Below are positions 42,249-50,170 of a stretch of 56,076 bases of DNA, in pieces. Made by a program: the position numbers and the translations under genes. The first letter of the stretch is position 1. The number at the start of each line of letters is the position of its first letter. The notes under the pieces are model-generated. The model was not told the DNA's origin. It searched no databases and saw nothing but the letters and a program-made list of their open reading frames with translations. Where the stretch lies: the IMG/VR virus record IMGVR_UViG_3300034093_001920, positions 1 to 56,076 of that record; one strand, given 5' to 3'. The stretch is from a virus.

Positions 42249-42268
42249 GATTGTTCTCCTGATGTTTG

Positions 42269-42303
42269 TGTCGGACAGCCTCACGGATAGAGGCTGTCCG
42301 ACA
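42269..42303. repeat. 14-bp perfect inverted repeat between genes
   Basis: TGTCGGACAGCCTC (42269-42282) and GAGGCTGTCCGACA (42290-42303) pair across a 7-nt loop, ACGGATA. It follows the VWA gene stop and precedes 42248. There is no T-run, so it may be a processing or protein-binding hairpin rather than a terminator. Confidence 0.6.
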
Positions 42304-42309
42304 GGGTGA

Positions 42310-44196
42310 TTAGTTTGCGAGGTTGCGGGCTGTCGCGGTTGCGACCAACTCGCGACCGAGAGCGATGATGCCTCGGACTTCGCTGATGTCGGCAACGAAC
42401 TCGAATCCGTGGTCGTTGTCGATGCGGTAGCCTGTGTTGAGATTGACGAGACCTGTAAGGACTCCGCCGAGGCGCAGGTCACTCGCAATCTTGTCGCACT
42501 TATCTTCGCTCTCCCATTGACCGTCCGTAATCGTAAGCATGACCTTGATTGCTCGGGTCGAGTCAGCGAGGATGCCTTGTGCTTTGGAGAGACCAACGAG
42601 AGGTTCAGTACCACCGCTGTGGTGGCTGTGTCGCATCTGACTGGTCGCGCTGTCACCCGAGCCGTAGAGGACTTCCGAGTCCGAGGCAAAGGTGATGACA
42701 GTCGTGCTGGCGTTCACCGTGTCGAGTGCGCGCTTGACCGCCCACATCGCCTCGAACGCCTCACGGCGAACACCGCTCATTGAGCCAGAGACATCCAGCA
42801 GGACAACACACTCGATGTCCACAGCATCCTCACGACCAACCTCGAATCGGTCGAACGCGGTGTCGAAGTCCTTGTCTGCCAGCCAGCGACCAAGGTTGAC
42901 CTTGCCAGACGAGACCTGCCTGTTCCAGCCAGAGTCGTGCTTGGCTTGGAGTTCTTCGAGGACTCGGGCAAAGCCGTTGGATGCTTGTGCCGTCTCGGGA
43001 GTGACCGACTCCATGTCGTAAGTTGCCTTACGGATGTTCTGGTCGACTCCGTTGAGGGGGTTCTCCATGCCGTTGATAGCGTTGGCATCGTTGATGATGT
43101 CTTCCCGAGCCTCGTTCACAACCTTGTCGAGAGCATCGCGGAGAGTGTCGACAATCGACTCGCCAGTTCCAGCACCCTGACCGTCAGAGGGCTGGTCATC
43201 GTCCGAGTCATCGTTCGACTGTGGAGCAGGGTTGCTCGGTGACGGCGACTTGTTTGTGCTGGGCGTGCTGTCGGATGAATCGTCCGTAGGCTGTCCGTTA
43301 GAACCGCCCGACTCTTCATCCCCGTCCGAATCCGAGTCGCTCGGAGCAGGGTTGCTCGGAGCAGGTTCGGGTGGAGCAGGGTTGCTCGGGAACTGTGGCT
43401 CGGGCTGGTTGCTCGGCGCACGCTCGGAATCCTTGGACTGTTCGGACTGGGGTACAGGTCGAACCGACCCCGACTCCTGTGACGAGCCACCCTTACATCC
43501 ACCCTCGGGCGGAGTGAACTGATTGAGCAGGTGGTAGAACTCTTCGAGCAGAGCCTCGCCTCGGTCGTTGTCCTTGGGGAAGACGAGAAGACGGTACTCG
43601 TCAATCACTCGGGCAAGGTCGGGCATGAGTTCGGGTCGAGCGAACTTGTCGGCAACTGCCTGTCGGACATCCAACGGCAGGTACTTGCGACCATGAGTCA
43701 GGATGAACGCTCCCGATACATCGTCCTGTCCGAGAATCAGAGTGAGGACGGTTGGGGTGAGCCAGAGTCGTGCCGACTTGCCCCAGCGACCAGTCGCGAG
43801 AGTCTCGATGCGCTGGTCTTCGAGGATGTTGAGTTCGCGAGTGTAGCCGTTGTCGATTGCGAACTTGGTGATGCCAGCACCCTTGCGAGGCGTGTACAGG
43901 ATGTGGAGCATCTCGTGGACGGACAGACCCTTGTTGGATGCGATGTCCGACAGGCTGTCGAATGAGAGCGACTCGGAGTCGAACCAGATTTGCGTGGGAA
44001 TCGACCAAGCAGGGGCAGGTGCTTTGCCCGAGGCGCGAACATCGTGGAGCGTGACCTTGATTGGAGACCAAGTGTCGAGCGACTGCTTGACCACGGTGTT
44101 GATGAACTTACGGCTGTGTTCGATGAACCGAGCCTTGCGCTCGGCATCGGGGTCGACAGCCGACAATGGGCTGGACTGGAAGTTGGGGGTAGACAT
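42310..44196 (-). CDS. VWA-domain protein with N-terminal HExxH metallopeptidase-like domain
   Basis: The N-terminal domain carries SVHEMLHILYTP (H94, E95, H98) with NILEDQRIE downstream, a zincin-like pattern. A Ser/Pro/Asp-rich linker (~235-345) leads to a C-terminal von Willebrand A domain with the MIDAS motif LLDVSGSMSG (D468, S470, S472). Such VWA proteins work with MoxR AAA+ ATPases, and one is next in the operon at 44292. The pair likely assembles or remodels a protein or metal-containing target. Cobalt chelatase activity is not supported beyond fold. Confidence 0.8.
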   Translation of the reverse strand: MSTPNFQSSPLSAVDPDAERKARFIEHSRKFINTVVKQSLDTWSPIKVTLHDVRASGKAPAPAWSIPTQIWFDSESLSFDSLSDIASNKGLSVHEMLHILYTPRKGAGITKFAIDNGYTRELNILEDQRIETLATGRWGKSARLWLTPTVLTLILGQDDVSGAFILTHGRKYLPLDVRQAVADKFARPELMPDLARVIDEYRLLVFPKDNDRGEALLEEFYHLLNQFTPPEGGCKGGSSQESGSVRPVPQSEQSKDSERAPSNQPEPQFPSNPAPPEPAPSNPAPSDSDSDGDEESGGSNGQPTDDSSDSTPSTNKSPSPSNPAPQSNDDSDDDQPSDGQGAGTGESIVDTLRDALDKVVNEAREDIINDANAINGMENPLNGVDQNIRKATYDMESVTPETAQASNGFARVLEELQAKHDSGWNRQVSSGKVNLGRWLADKDFDTAFDRFEVGREDAVDIECVVLLDVSGSMSGVRREAFEAMWAVKRALDTVNASTTVITFASDSEVLYGSGDSATSQMRHSHHSGGTEPLVGLSKAQGILADSTRAIKVMLTITDGQWESEDKCDKIASDLRLGGVLTGLVNLNTGYRIDNDHGFEFVADISEVRGIIALGRELVATATARNLAN

Positions 44197-44245
44197 GGTG
44201 TGAACCTTTCGGGTTGGGATGATGTGGGGTTGTTTGTGCTGGGAT

Positions 44246-44304
44246 GACGGCTGACGGACACCCCTATCCGTCAGCCGTCCGTAAGCCTCGGTTAGACCGA
44301 GGCT
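44246..44304. repeat. two adjacent hairpins between MoxR and VWA genes
   Basis: A 13-bp perfect stem (44246-44258 with 44267-44279) is followed by a 9-bp stem (44284-44292 with 44296-44304) that overlaps the MoxR stop. They could lower expression of the VWA gene relative to MoxR. No T-run is present. Confidence 0.55.
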
Positions 44305-45596
44305 GTGAACGCGATGCCCAACTCGCCACAGATGTTCGAGGCGTTGAGGTCGAGCGTGTTGGCGATGCCACCACGGTCTGGAACTTTCATCGAGTTCAGG
44401 AGAGAGTGTCGTGCGAACTCCCAGCCCAACTCCGTGTTGCTCACGAAGTCTTTGAGTACTCGGGTCGAGAAGATAGAACTGAACTCGCCCAACTCGTACT
44501 GGTCGCGGATTGCGAACGCGACATCCAACAGCGACTTGCTGGGGATGAACTTGGACTCGATGTCGCGGTCATAGGTGAACTCGACCTTGATGCCGTAGCG
44601 GTCGAGGAACGCCTCGTCTGGCTGTGCGACTCCCTTGTAGTTCCAGTTGCCGTCAGCGATAATGAGGCACTCGGGGTGAATCTTGATGACCTGCCCCTTG
44701 TCTCGGGTCATGCGAATCTCGCGCTCCATGAGAACAGCGAGGAAGTACGAGTTCGCCTTGGGAGACATACGAGTTGCCTCGTTGATGAGGACAACGGACG
44801 GCTGTTGGATAGCATCCACCAGCGCGCTGTTGCGCCACTCGAAGTGCCCCTCGGCAGTCGGTATGAGTTCGCCCTGAATCTGCCCCTCGTCCATGCTCGG
44901 GTCACAGTTGACCGTTGCGAACGGCACGCCACGGCGCGATGCCTGACGGCGCGCGCTGGTCGACTTGCCAGTTCCAGCGTGACCGCCGACCCAGACATTC
45001 CGTTGCTCACGGAGTGCCTTGTCGAAGAACGCATCCTCGGGTGTGCCAGCCACGACTCGTGGAATGTAGCCAGCGATGTCGGGGTCAGTCGGCAACGGAT
45101 AGAGCAGAGTCGAGTAGGCGTGAACCAACTCGGGCTGTCGGACAGGCTGTACGACAGGCGGTGCGACCTGTACGACAGGCGCGACTGGTTCGACTGGGAC
45201 AGGCGGAGCGACAGCGACAGGTGGAGCGATGTTTGTGCTGGGCGCACCTTGTCCGTTGTACACGGAATCGAAGACAGGCTCGACAGGCGTGCTTGTCATC
45301 GTGGTGTCAGCGCGAACCTTGCGCTCGATGCTTTGGAGCAGGGTGGCTGGTTTCTCGCCAGCCTTGACCTGCTCGATGTTGTTGTCGGTCAGGGTGACGG
45401 TCAGCGGTGTGCCGACCAACATCTCGCCCATGTCGAATGTTGGGATGTCGAAGTTCCACGCGGTGTGGACTCCTTGACCTGCGCCGTTGTGTCGGGTGTA
45501 CACAATCGGGTCTCCGTTCGAGTCGTGAATCACGACTGTCTGTCGGATAGGGCTGTCGTATGAGGTACGACTCTGGATGATGCTTGCGGTGTTCAT
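44292..45596 (-). CDS. MoxR/CobS-like AAA+ ATPase
   Basis: The protein of about 434 residues has a beta-rich N-terminal part, a Pro/Val-rich linker (~115-160) and an AAA+ core with Walker A GGHAGTGKS (204-212). The Walker B is VVLINEATRM, with Asn272 in place of the usual Asp and Glu273 present. MDEGQIQGELIP and DRYGIKVEFTYD are MoxR-like. It precedes the VWA partner gene. ATG 45596 is chosen over a longer in-frame ORF. Confidence 0.85.
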   Translation of the reverse strand: MNTASIIQSRTSYDSPIRQTVVIHDSNGDPIVYTRHNGAGQGVHTAWNFDIPTFDMGEMLVGTPLTVTLTDNNIEQVKAGEKPATLLQSIERKVRADTTMTSTPVEPVFDSVYNGQGAPSTNIAPPVAVAPPVPVEPVAPVVQVAPPVVQPVRQPELVHAYSTLLYPLPTDPDIAGYIPRVVAGTPEDAFFDKALREQRNVWVGGHAGTGKSTSARRQASRRGVPFATVNCDPSMDEGQIQGELIPTAEGHFEWRNSALVDAIQQPSVVLINEATRMSPKANSYFLAVLMEREIRMTRDKGQVIKIHPECLIIADGNWNYKGVAQPDEAFLDRYGIKVEFTYDRDIESKFIPSKSLLDVAFAIRDQYELGEFSSIFSTRVLKDFVSNTELGWEFARHSLLNSMKVPDRGGIANTLDLNASNICGELGIAFTASV

Positions 45597-45630
45597 GTTG
45601 CTCTCCTTGGTTGGGGTTACTTGGTTGGGG

Positions 45631-45861
45631 TTACTGCTTGGGCAGGGGGTGAGAATCGGTGAGTCGGGCGGTGAGGTCATCGCCCCAGAACATGGTGTCG
45701 AGGTTGTACACCGTGTCGGACAGAACGACCAGTCGCTCACGGACAACATCGCTGTTGCGAGTCGTGAGGTCGAATATCTTGGCTCTGCGGTTCAGGTAAA
45801 CATTGACGAGTTCATCCCGAACAATTCGGGCTGTCTTGCGGTCAAGGGTGATGTCGGTCAT
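45631..45861 (-). CDS. 76-residue hypothetical protein
   Basis: MTDITLDRKTARIVRDELVNVYLNRRAKIFDLTTRNSDVV... is helical and charged. It sits directly upstream of MoxR and could be a substrate or adaptor. Unknown. Confidence 0.5.
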   Translation of the reverse strand: MTDITLDRKTARIVRDELVNVYLNRRAKIFDLTTRNSDVVRERLVVLSDTVYNLDTMFWGDDLTARLTDSHPLPKQ

Positions 45862-45891
45862 GAGTTGGTCTCCTTGGTCTGTCGGACGGAA

Positions 45892-46248
45892 TCAGATGCG
45901 CGCCATGCGTGCGAGTCGCTTGGCATCCGTAGGGCTGGTCTCGTTGAGTCGGACGAGGTAGTTGTGAACCGTCTCGCGAGGCAGGTTGCGAAGAATCCGA
46001 CCGACCAGAGTGCTGGTGGTCTGACTACGCGACCATGAGAGCAGGTGGGTAATCGTCATGGTGTCGAGGTCGAGTTCGAGGATGTCGGTCGACCAATGCG
46101 TGATGCCGTAGGTCGGGCGTGACTCGTTGGTCTCCATGTCGTACTTGTTCCAGCGAGTCGCGACAATCGTGTCGTTGTAGTTGTGGAACGAGGCGAGGTC
46201 GGCAACGAGCGAGTCAATCTTGTAGTTGGGGATGCGGTTGTTGGTCAT
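45892..46248 (-). CDS. 118-residue hypothetical protein
   Basis: MTNNRIPNYKIDSLVADLASFHNYNDTIVATRWNKYDME... has a mixed alpha/beta pattern and a basic C-terminus (DAKRLARMARI). Two adjacent ATGs (46254 and 46248) follow AAGGAG. No family. Confidence 0.5.
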   Translation of the reverse strand: MTNNRIPNYKIDSLVADLASFHNYNDTIVATRWNKYDMETNESRPTYGITHWSTDILELDLDTMTITHLLSWSRSQTTSTLVGRILRNLPRETVHNYLVRLNETSPTDAKRLARMARI

Positions 46249-46267
46249 GGTCATGGTCTCCTTGGGG

Positions 46268-46417
46268 TTAGAGGATTGCGTTGATGTCATCGGACATCGC
46301 TCGGCTGGCGAACTCGTTGAGGTGAGTCTCGCAGAGCGAATCGTGGAACTGGACGATGAAGACATCGCCAGAGCAGGTGTTGGGCTGACGGTCGGCGTGA
46401 ACGCAGGTCGGGGTCAT
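46268..46417 (-). CDS. 49-residue Cys-containing protein
   Basis: MTPTCVHADRQPNTCSGDVFIVQFHDSLCETHLNEF... has three Cys and nearby His, a possible zinc site. Its start overlaps the stop of 46414. Confidence 0.5.
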   Translation of the reverse strand: MTPTCVHADRQPNTCSGDVFIVQFHDSLCETHLNEFASRAMSDDINAIL

Positions 46418-46704
46418 GCTTGCGCCTCGACCGTCTGGCGTGCCTTGGCAATCGCATCGAAGATGATGCGCTTGCGCGCTCCCTTGGGCATCGACTGGTA
46501 GAAGTCGAAGTCGACTGTTTCGAGAGACTCGGCAATTCGGTTCACCAGTCCGTAAGCGGTGAAGAGGACTTCTTCCTCGTCCTTGGTGAAGTGCCAGTAA
46601 TCGCCACCGACTACGGCAGACGGCGAGAGTTCGAGGTGCGTGGAGAAGAGGTACGCGATGATGCGTGCGTACTCTTCGCGACTTGGGGTCAGGTCAATCA
46701 TCAT
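46414..46704 (-). CDS. first gene of the minus-strand cluster, 96-residue hypothetical protein
   Basis: MMIDLTPSREEYARIIAYLFSTHLE... is helical and mildly charged. AAGGAG precedes the ATG. It is nearest to the promoter array, about 61 nt from the closest predicted -10 box. No family recognised. Confidence 0.55.
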   Translation of the reverse strand: MMIDLTPSREEYARIIAYLFSTHLELSPSAVVGGDYWHFTKDEEEVLFTAYGLVNRIAESLETVDFDFYQSMPKGARKRIIFDAIAKARQTVEAQA

Positions 46705-47015
46705 GGGTCGGTCTCCTTGGGGTAGAGGAATGGGGAGCGCACGATGCGCCCCCCAACAGATACAACAATACGCCTACGCCCCAACCACGATGACGATAGG
46801 TCGAAACTAATTCGAGGAGTTTCAGACCGACCAATCGAGGCGAGGCGAGACGAGAATCGGGGAGCGCGTATTGTCGCGCCCCCCAACAAAGACAACTTTA
46901 CGCCTACGCCCCAAGCAGGATGACGATAGGTCGAAATTGCCCAAGAAATAATGTTTACCTGAAATCGCCCCTATCGTCATCGTAGATGGGGTCGTATGGT
47001 AGGGCGGGGGTTCGA

Positions 47016-47031
47016 GGGGGCGGCAGCCCCC
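47016..47031. repeat. GC hairpin at one predicted minus-strand transcript start
   Basis: GGGGGC (47016-47021), loop GGCA, then GCCCCC (47026-47031) overlaps the position where a transcript from the 47038 -10 box would begin. It may shape or stall that transcript. Confidence 0.4.
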
Positions 47032-47062
47032 TTATACCACAACACCCCAACTAGGATGACGA

Positions 47063-47099
47063 TAGAGAGAAAGAGAATAAGAGAGAGAGGGAGAGAATA
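47063..47099 (+). repeat. purine-only GA-rich tract
   Basis: The plus strand holds an almost uninterrupted run of A and G (AGAGAGAAAGAGAATAAGAG and onward), with two or three breaks. It lies between two copies of the promoter element. Such tracts bend DNA or can form triplex structures. Confidence 0.5.
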
Positions 47100-47135
47100 G
47101 TACACCCCGACCCCAACTAGGATGACGATAGCCCC

Positions 47136-47526
47136 AAACTGTTACCTGATAGTAACATTCGACCTGTACCGTAGACCTGGGGTCACCAGCGACCGTCTGA
47201 GCCGATTTAGCCACAGTAGCCATAATTAGTCACCTCGACCGCGTTAGCCCGTCAGACAGGCGCGTACGGTCTTACGGACGGTCTGTCCGACAGCCCCCAC
47301 CCGTTACCGCAACCCGCGAGATGGCCCCCCAGGTCAGACGCCCAGGTAACGATGGTCATCCTAGGCAGTAGCCAAGGTGGCCCGTGTAAGCCATTGAGCG
47401 CCCCTGCAGCAAGGCCAAGGTGTCAGTTGGCGTAGAGAGAGTGTATACCCCCGCCAAGGACGCCAGAGGAGGGCTGAGGGCCTTTTAGAGGGTTATCCTA
47501 AGGTCGCCCCTGCTATCCTGAAGACA
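47136..47526. other. noncoding gap before the rightward small genes
   Basis: About 390 nt without a convincing gene. It contains a TTACGGACGG and TGTCCGACAG pair at 47.27-47.29 kb and a partial, degenerate copy of the control box near 47351. No tRNA or strong terminator was found. Confidence 0.5.
47514..47526 (+). promoter_or_regulatory. -10 element for the 47527 gene
   Basis: TATCCT (47514-47519) with a TGC just before it (extended -10) lies 7 nt upstream of ATG 47527. No ribosome-binding site is present. A leaderless start is likely. Confidence 0.4.
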
Positions 47527-47685
47527 TGACAACGAGCAAGCGCCAGTTCGCGGAGACCATTACGCAGAGGGAGCTCAATCGGCTACCCTACATGGCTGGC
47601 TATACTACTCACCTGTCCTTCTATCAGCCTAACATGCCCCCTGCTATCCCTGCGGTACCCATGGGAGTTCCCATCAAAGACGTGA
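47527..47685 (+). CDS. 52-residue hypothetical protein
   Basis: MTTSKRQFAETITQRELNRLPYMAGYTTHLSFYQ... begins at a predicted leaderless start. It is short and ends WEFPSKT. No family. Confidence 0.45.
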
Positions 47686-47734
47686 AGTAAAGCGGGCCAC
47701 CATAGTCGGGGCGTTTTTAGGTAAGCCTGTGCTC

Positions 47735-47767
47735 TACTCTCTCTCTATGGCATACTTAATTATCTGA
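47735..47767 (+). promoter_or_regulatory. promoter plus six-codon leader ORF
   Basis: TACTCT (47735-47740) sits 6 nt before ATG 47747, which opens the short frame MAYLII and stops at 47767. A ribosome-binding site then drives 47783. The mini-ORF could be translated from a leaderless mRNA. Confidence 0.4.
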
Positions 47768-47782
47768 ACTTAAGGAGCCACA

Positions 47783-48058
47783 ATGGCTAAGAAAGAACCA
47801 ATGCGCCTCGCGCAGGATTTCAAAGACAACCTCAAGGCTGGCACTGGCATTGGTGCCGTGATGGTCGGGGGCTCCATGGCTAACTCTGTTACAGGAGCAG
47901 TTGTTGGCGGCCTGGCTGGTGCTGTACTCGGTGCAGGCATGGGCGTTGCCAAGACGGTCATCGATGCACACAAGGCCCGTAAGGCTCAGGACCGTGCCGA
48001 CCTCGTTCGTTCCATTGCACGACACCCTGCTCTCGGGCGTCAGTTCCCTCAAGACTAA
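47783..48058 (+). CDS. small glycine-zipper membrane protein
   Basis: The 91-residue protein contains GTGIGAVMVGGSMANSVTGAVVGGLAGAVLGAGMG, a Gly/Ala-rich hydrophobic stretch typical of glycine-zipper transmembrane helices, flanked by basic ends. TAAGGAG precedes the ATG. It could alter the host membrane. Confidence 0.65.
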   Translation: MAKKEPMRLAQDFKDNLKAGTGIGAVMVGGSMANSVTGAVVGGLAGAVLGAGMGVAKTVIDAHKARKAQDRADLVRSIARHPALGRQFPQD

Positions 48059-48089
48059 AAAAGGTCGGGGCCTTCGAAGGTAAAAAATT

Positions 48090-48320
48090 ATGGCAAACGT
48101 AAGCCACCAGTTCAATGACATCATTGCTCGGAACATTACCCACAACGAAGAGCACAGAATGACTGCTCGTGCCTTCTTTGGCAATAATCATGACTACAAG
48201 GGTGCTCTTCCGTGTCAGACGTGCGGGGACCCAGTTCCTGAGGACACTTGGCATGAAGAGATGGGTTATTGCGTCGAATGTCAGCACAATGCGTTCGACC
48301 ACTCCGATGAGGAGAAGTAA
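48090..48320 (+). CDS. small zinc-ribbon protein
   Basis: The sequence PCQTCGDPVPEDTWHEEMGYCVECQH in a 76-residue protein forms a zinc ribbon. It overlaps the next gene by TAATG. The GAAGG leader is weak. Confidence 0.6.
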   Translation: MANVSHQFNDIIARNITHNEEHRMTARAFFGNNHDYKGALPCQTCGDPVPEDTWHEEMGYCVECQHNAFDHSDEEK

Positions 48321-49300
48321 TGACTCGAGAAGACGAAAATAGGCTTGAAGGTCTCCGTGATGCGGACAAGAAAGCCGCTATTGAGGACAGTCGTACGCGG
48401 CACGGGCTTACAGCCTCGATGTATACGCGTGAGAACTGGAACTCGATGGACGGCCCGTCTACTCGGTTTGACCAAGAGGAACACTACAACGAGTTAAAAA
48501 AGAAAGCTCTAGAGAAAAGTAGTATCCCTAACGAAGGAGATTATCTTCCTGGGATGACATCTAGAGAAATGTACCCTGTTGTACAGCGTAACGAAAACGT
48601 TGGTACGCAATTCATTGAACACGTCAACAAAATATCTCGTAGGTCTGAGCTTCGACCGTCAAAAGATTACACAACGATTCTTCGTCCTGGTCTTACAGAT
48701 GAAGGAACTAAGATGAGCCTTTACCATATCCCCTCAAATGATGTCGTAGGAGATGTAGCGTGGAAAAGTGCTACTGGGCACGTCGAGTGGCTTGGAGTCG
48801 AGCACGGGCATCGGCACATGACCAGCTACTTAGTGGCTCAAGCCTGGAATCACGCTCGTACGAAGGGTGAGCTTGGACCCGCATCGTCGGCTGAGCTAAG
48901 TCCCGATTCCCGAAAGATTATGGCAAAGTACAACCCCGACTCGTCGGATTACCGTAGGAACCAAGGGCTCGACCCCAATACAGTAGAGTGCCCTACGTGC
49001 GAAGGCACTGGGCATGGAATTATGCATCCTGTGAGCCGTGATGAGGGAAGAACTGTCCAGTACCACTACTCCGATGGTTCGGGGCGAGTTAATATCCCCG
49101 AAGCACCCAACACCGAAGCGGGTCGTAAGATGGGAATAGGGTACGCACTACAGGAAGAGCCAGGTGCGCACACTATGGGTCACTTTGACAATAGCAACGC
49201 TTTTCTACACCCTGAGTCAGGGAGCTCTCACTACTGGCCCGATATAAGCCACTTTTGCCGAAACTGTGGTGGAACTGGCTCAAAGATGGCGCACGAATGA
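48320..49300 (+). CDS. GNAT-like domain plus DnaJ-type zinc motif, with an internal VGTQF tag
   Basis: Residues ~91-98 read NENVGTQF, related to the tags at 49297, 49698 and 55055. Residues ~130-205 (SLYHIPSNDVVGDVAW, GHVEWLGVEHGHRHMTSYLVAQAWNHAR) resemble a GNAT acyltransferase core. C224-x2-C227-x-G-x-G and C313-x2-C316-x-G-T-G match DnaJ-like CxxCxGxG repeats. The order suggests a multi-domain effector. The GNAT call is from pattern only. Confidence 0.55.
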   Translation: MTREDENRLEGLRDADKKAAIEDSRTRHGLTASMYTRENWNSMDGPSTRFDQEEHYNELKKKALEKSSIPNEGDYLPGMTSREMYPVVQRNENVGTQFIEHVNKISRRSELRPSKDYTTILRPGLTDEGTKMSLYHIPSNDVVGDVAWKSATGHVEWLGVEHGHRHMTSYLVAQAWNHARTKGELGPASSAELSPDSRKIMAKYNPDSSDYRRNQGLDPNTVECPTCEGTGHGIMHPVSRDEGRTVQYHYSDGSGRVNIPEAPNTEAGRKMGIGYALQEEPGAHTMGHFDNSNAFLHPESGSSHYWPDISHFCRNCGGTGSKMAHE

Positions 49301-49701
49301 CTCCTGAAAACGTAGGACAACAGTTCAGAGAACTCTACCACGCCTCCTGGCGACAGAACAGGGACAGCATCGAGGAACGTGGTCTGAGAGCCAGCCAGCC
49401 CTGGGATGATGCACATGAGGGCGTCTACACCATGCCTAACCCACACCAAACTGTAGGGTATGGGCATGATATCTATAAGATTACTGTACCTGCGGACGAG
49501 AAGCTTGAAGACGACGACATGGAAGAATACGCCAAGGTAATCACGCGCAATGTTGAGCCCGACGAAATTACGCGGGTAGGGCACTTCTACGACGGTCCTC
49601 GAGGCGGCGAGACCCACATGCATCGTGTGGAAGACTGCAGAGGTACTGATTGGGAAGAGTTCCGCATACACCCTCGCTGGACTCGGGGTGGGAAACGGTG
49701 A
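49297..49701 (+). CDS. ADP-ribosyltransferase-like protein with PENVGQQF tag
   Basis: It begins MTPENVGQQF and continues LYHASWRQNRDSIEERGLR, HEGVYTMPNPHQTVGYG and ITRVGHFYDG, resembling the H-Y-E class of ADP-ribosyltransferase folds (as in Arr or RNA 2'-phosphotransferase). The catalytic residue is not proven. It shares IEERGLR and RVGHF with 51748, so they are paralogues. Overlaps the previous gene by ATGA. Confidence 0.55.
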   Translation: MTPENVGQQFRELYHASWRQNRDSIEERGLRASQPWDDAHEGVYTMPNPHQTVGYGHDIYKITVPADEKLEDDDMEEYAKVITRNVEPDEITRVGHFYDGPRGGETHMHRVEDCRGTDWEEFRIHPRWTRGGKR

Positions 49702-50126
49702 GCCCAGAAAACGTTGGTCAGCAGTTCATAACCCTCTATAGAGGTCTCTCTGGCGTACAGAAGATGAGCGACATTACAACGGGGTACTTGGGCAACCACT
49801 GGACTCCCAATCGTTCTGTAGCCCACTCTTTTGCGCTCAATGCCCCGTACCAAGTAGTTGGGCAACCACCTGTCAAGTTTAAGAAACTCCGCGGCGTTGT
49901 TCTTACCGCCAATGTGCACCCCGACCACATCTTCGACCCAGAAGAAAGCGAAGGGGAACTACTCGGTATGGGCGTATTTGGCAGGGGTAGTCACGAGGAG
50001 GAGCACACCGTCCGCGATGGCTCACCCATCTCCATTACTGGGGTGGACAAAGTATCGTTCAAAGACGGTGACCACGACGTCACCGCTGTTCCAATGAAGC
50101 GCTTTCCCAAACAGGGCATTGCCTAA
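49698..50126 (+). CDS. ADP-ribosyltransferase-like protein (R-S-E type) with PENVGQQF tag
   Basis: Starts VSPENVGQQFITLYRGLSG at GTG 49698, overlapping the previous TGA. LYRG then GNHWTPNRSVAHSFA and HEEEHTVRDGSPISITG have the order Arg, Ser, Glu of R-S-E ADP-ribosyltransferases. This class modifies arginine or other residues of host proteins. Activity is not established. Confidence 0.6.
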   Translation: MSPENVGQQFITLYRGLSGVQKMSDITTGYLGNHWTPNRSVAHSFALNAPYQVVGQPPVKFKKLRGVVLTANVHPDHIFDPEESEGELLGMGVFGRGSHEEEHTVRDGSPISITGVDKVSFKDGDHDVTAVPMKRFPKQGIA

Positions 50127-50158
50127 AAATTTAGGGCCCGTAATTCGGGGCAGTAGCC

Positions 50159-50170
50159 TACACTGGTGTA
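50159..50170 (+). promoter_or_regulatory. -10 element for the 50171 gene
   Basis: TACACT (50159-50164) stands 6 nt before ATG 50171. No ribosome-binding site. Confidence 0.45.

Larger units (their letters stand above)
46732..47135. promoter_or_regulatory. divergent control region with five promoter-like repeats
   Basis: The box TATCGTCAT-C-[GC]-T is followed by exactly 16 nt and a TA-type -10 hexamer in five places. On the minus strand the -10s are TATTGT (46770-46765), TAAAGT (46900-46895), TATAAG (47038-47033) and TACTAT (47102-47097), and on the plus strand TAGGGC (47000-47005). Each has TGGGG early in the spacer. The first two copies extend over ~75 bp of shared sequence (46732-46806 and 46859-46936). 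No coding gene is seen here. Confidence 0.6.

Noticed and set aside
44244-45563. 439-residue plus-strand open frame
   Set aside because: It is the antisense shadow of the MoxR gene; its composition (many Arg, Val, Cys) and lack of any motif contrast with the clear AAA+ motifs on the minus strand.
46732-47135. Repeats read as a CRISPR array or plasmid-type iterons
   Set aside because: Copies are irregularly spaced, lie on both strands, and each is followed by a -10-like hexamer at a fixed distance, so a promoter array fits better. An origin function is not excluded.
47136-47526. Additional complete copy of the 46.7-kb promoter box
   Set aside because: A CATCCT near 47351 resembles the box, but the fixed 16-nt spacing leads to GGCCCG, not a -10 hexamer.
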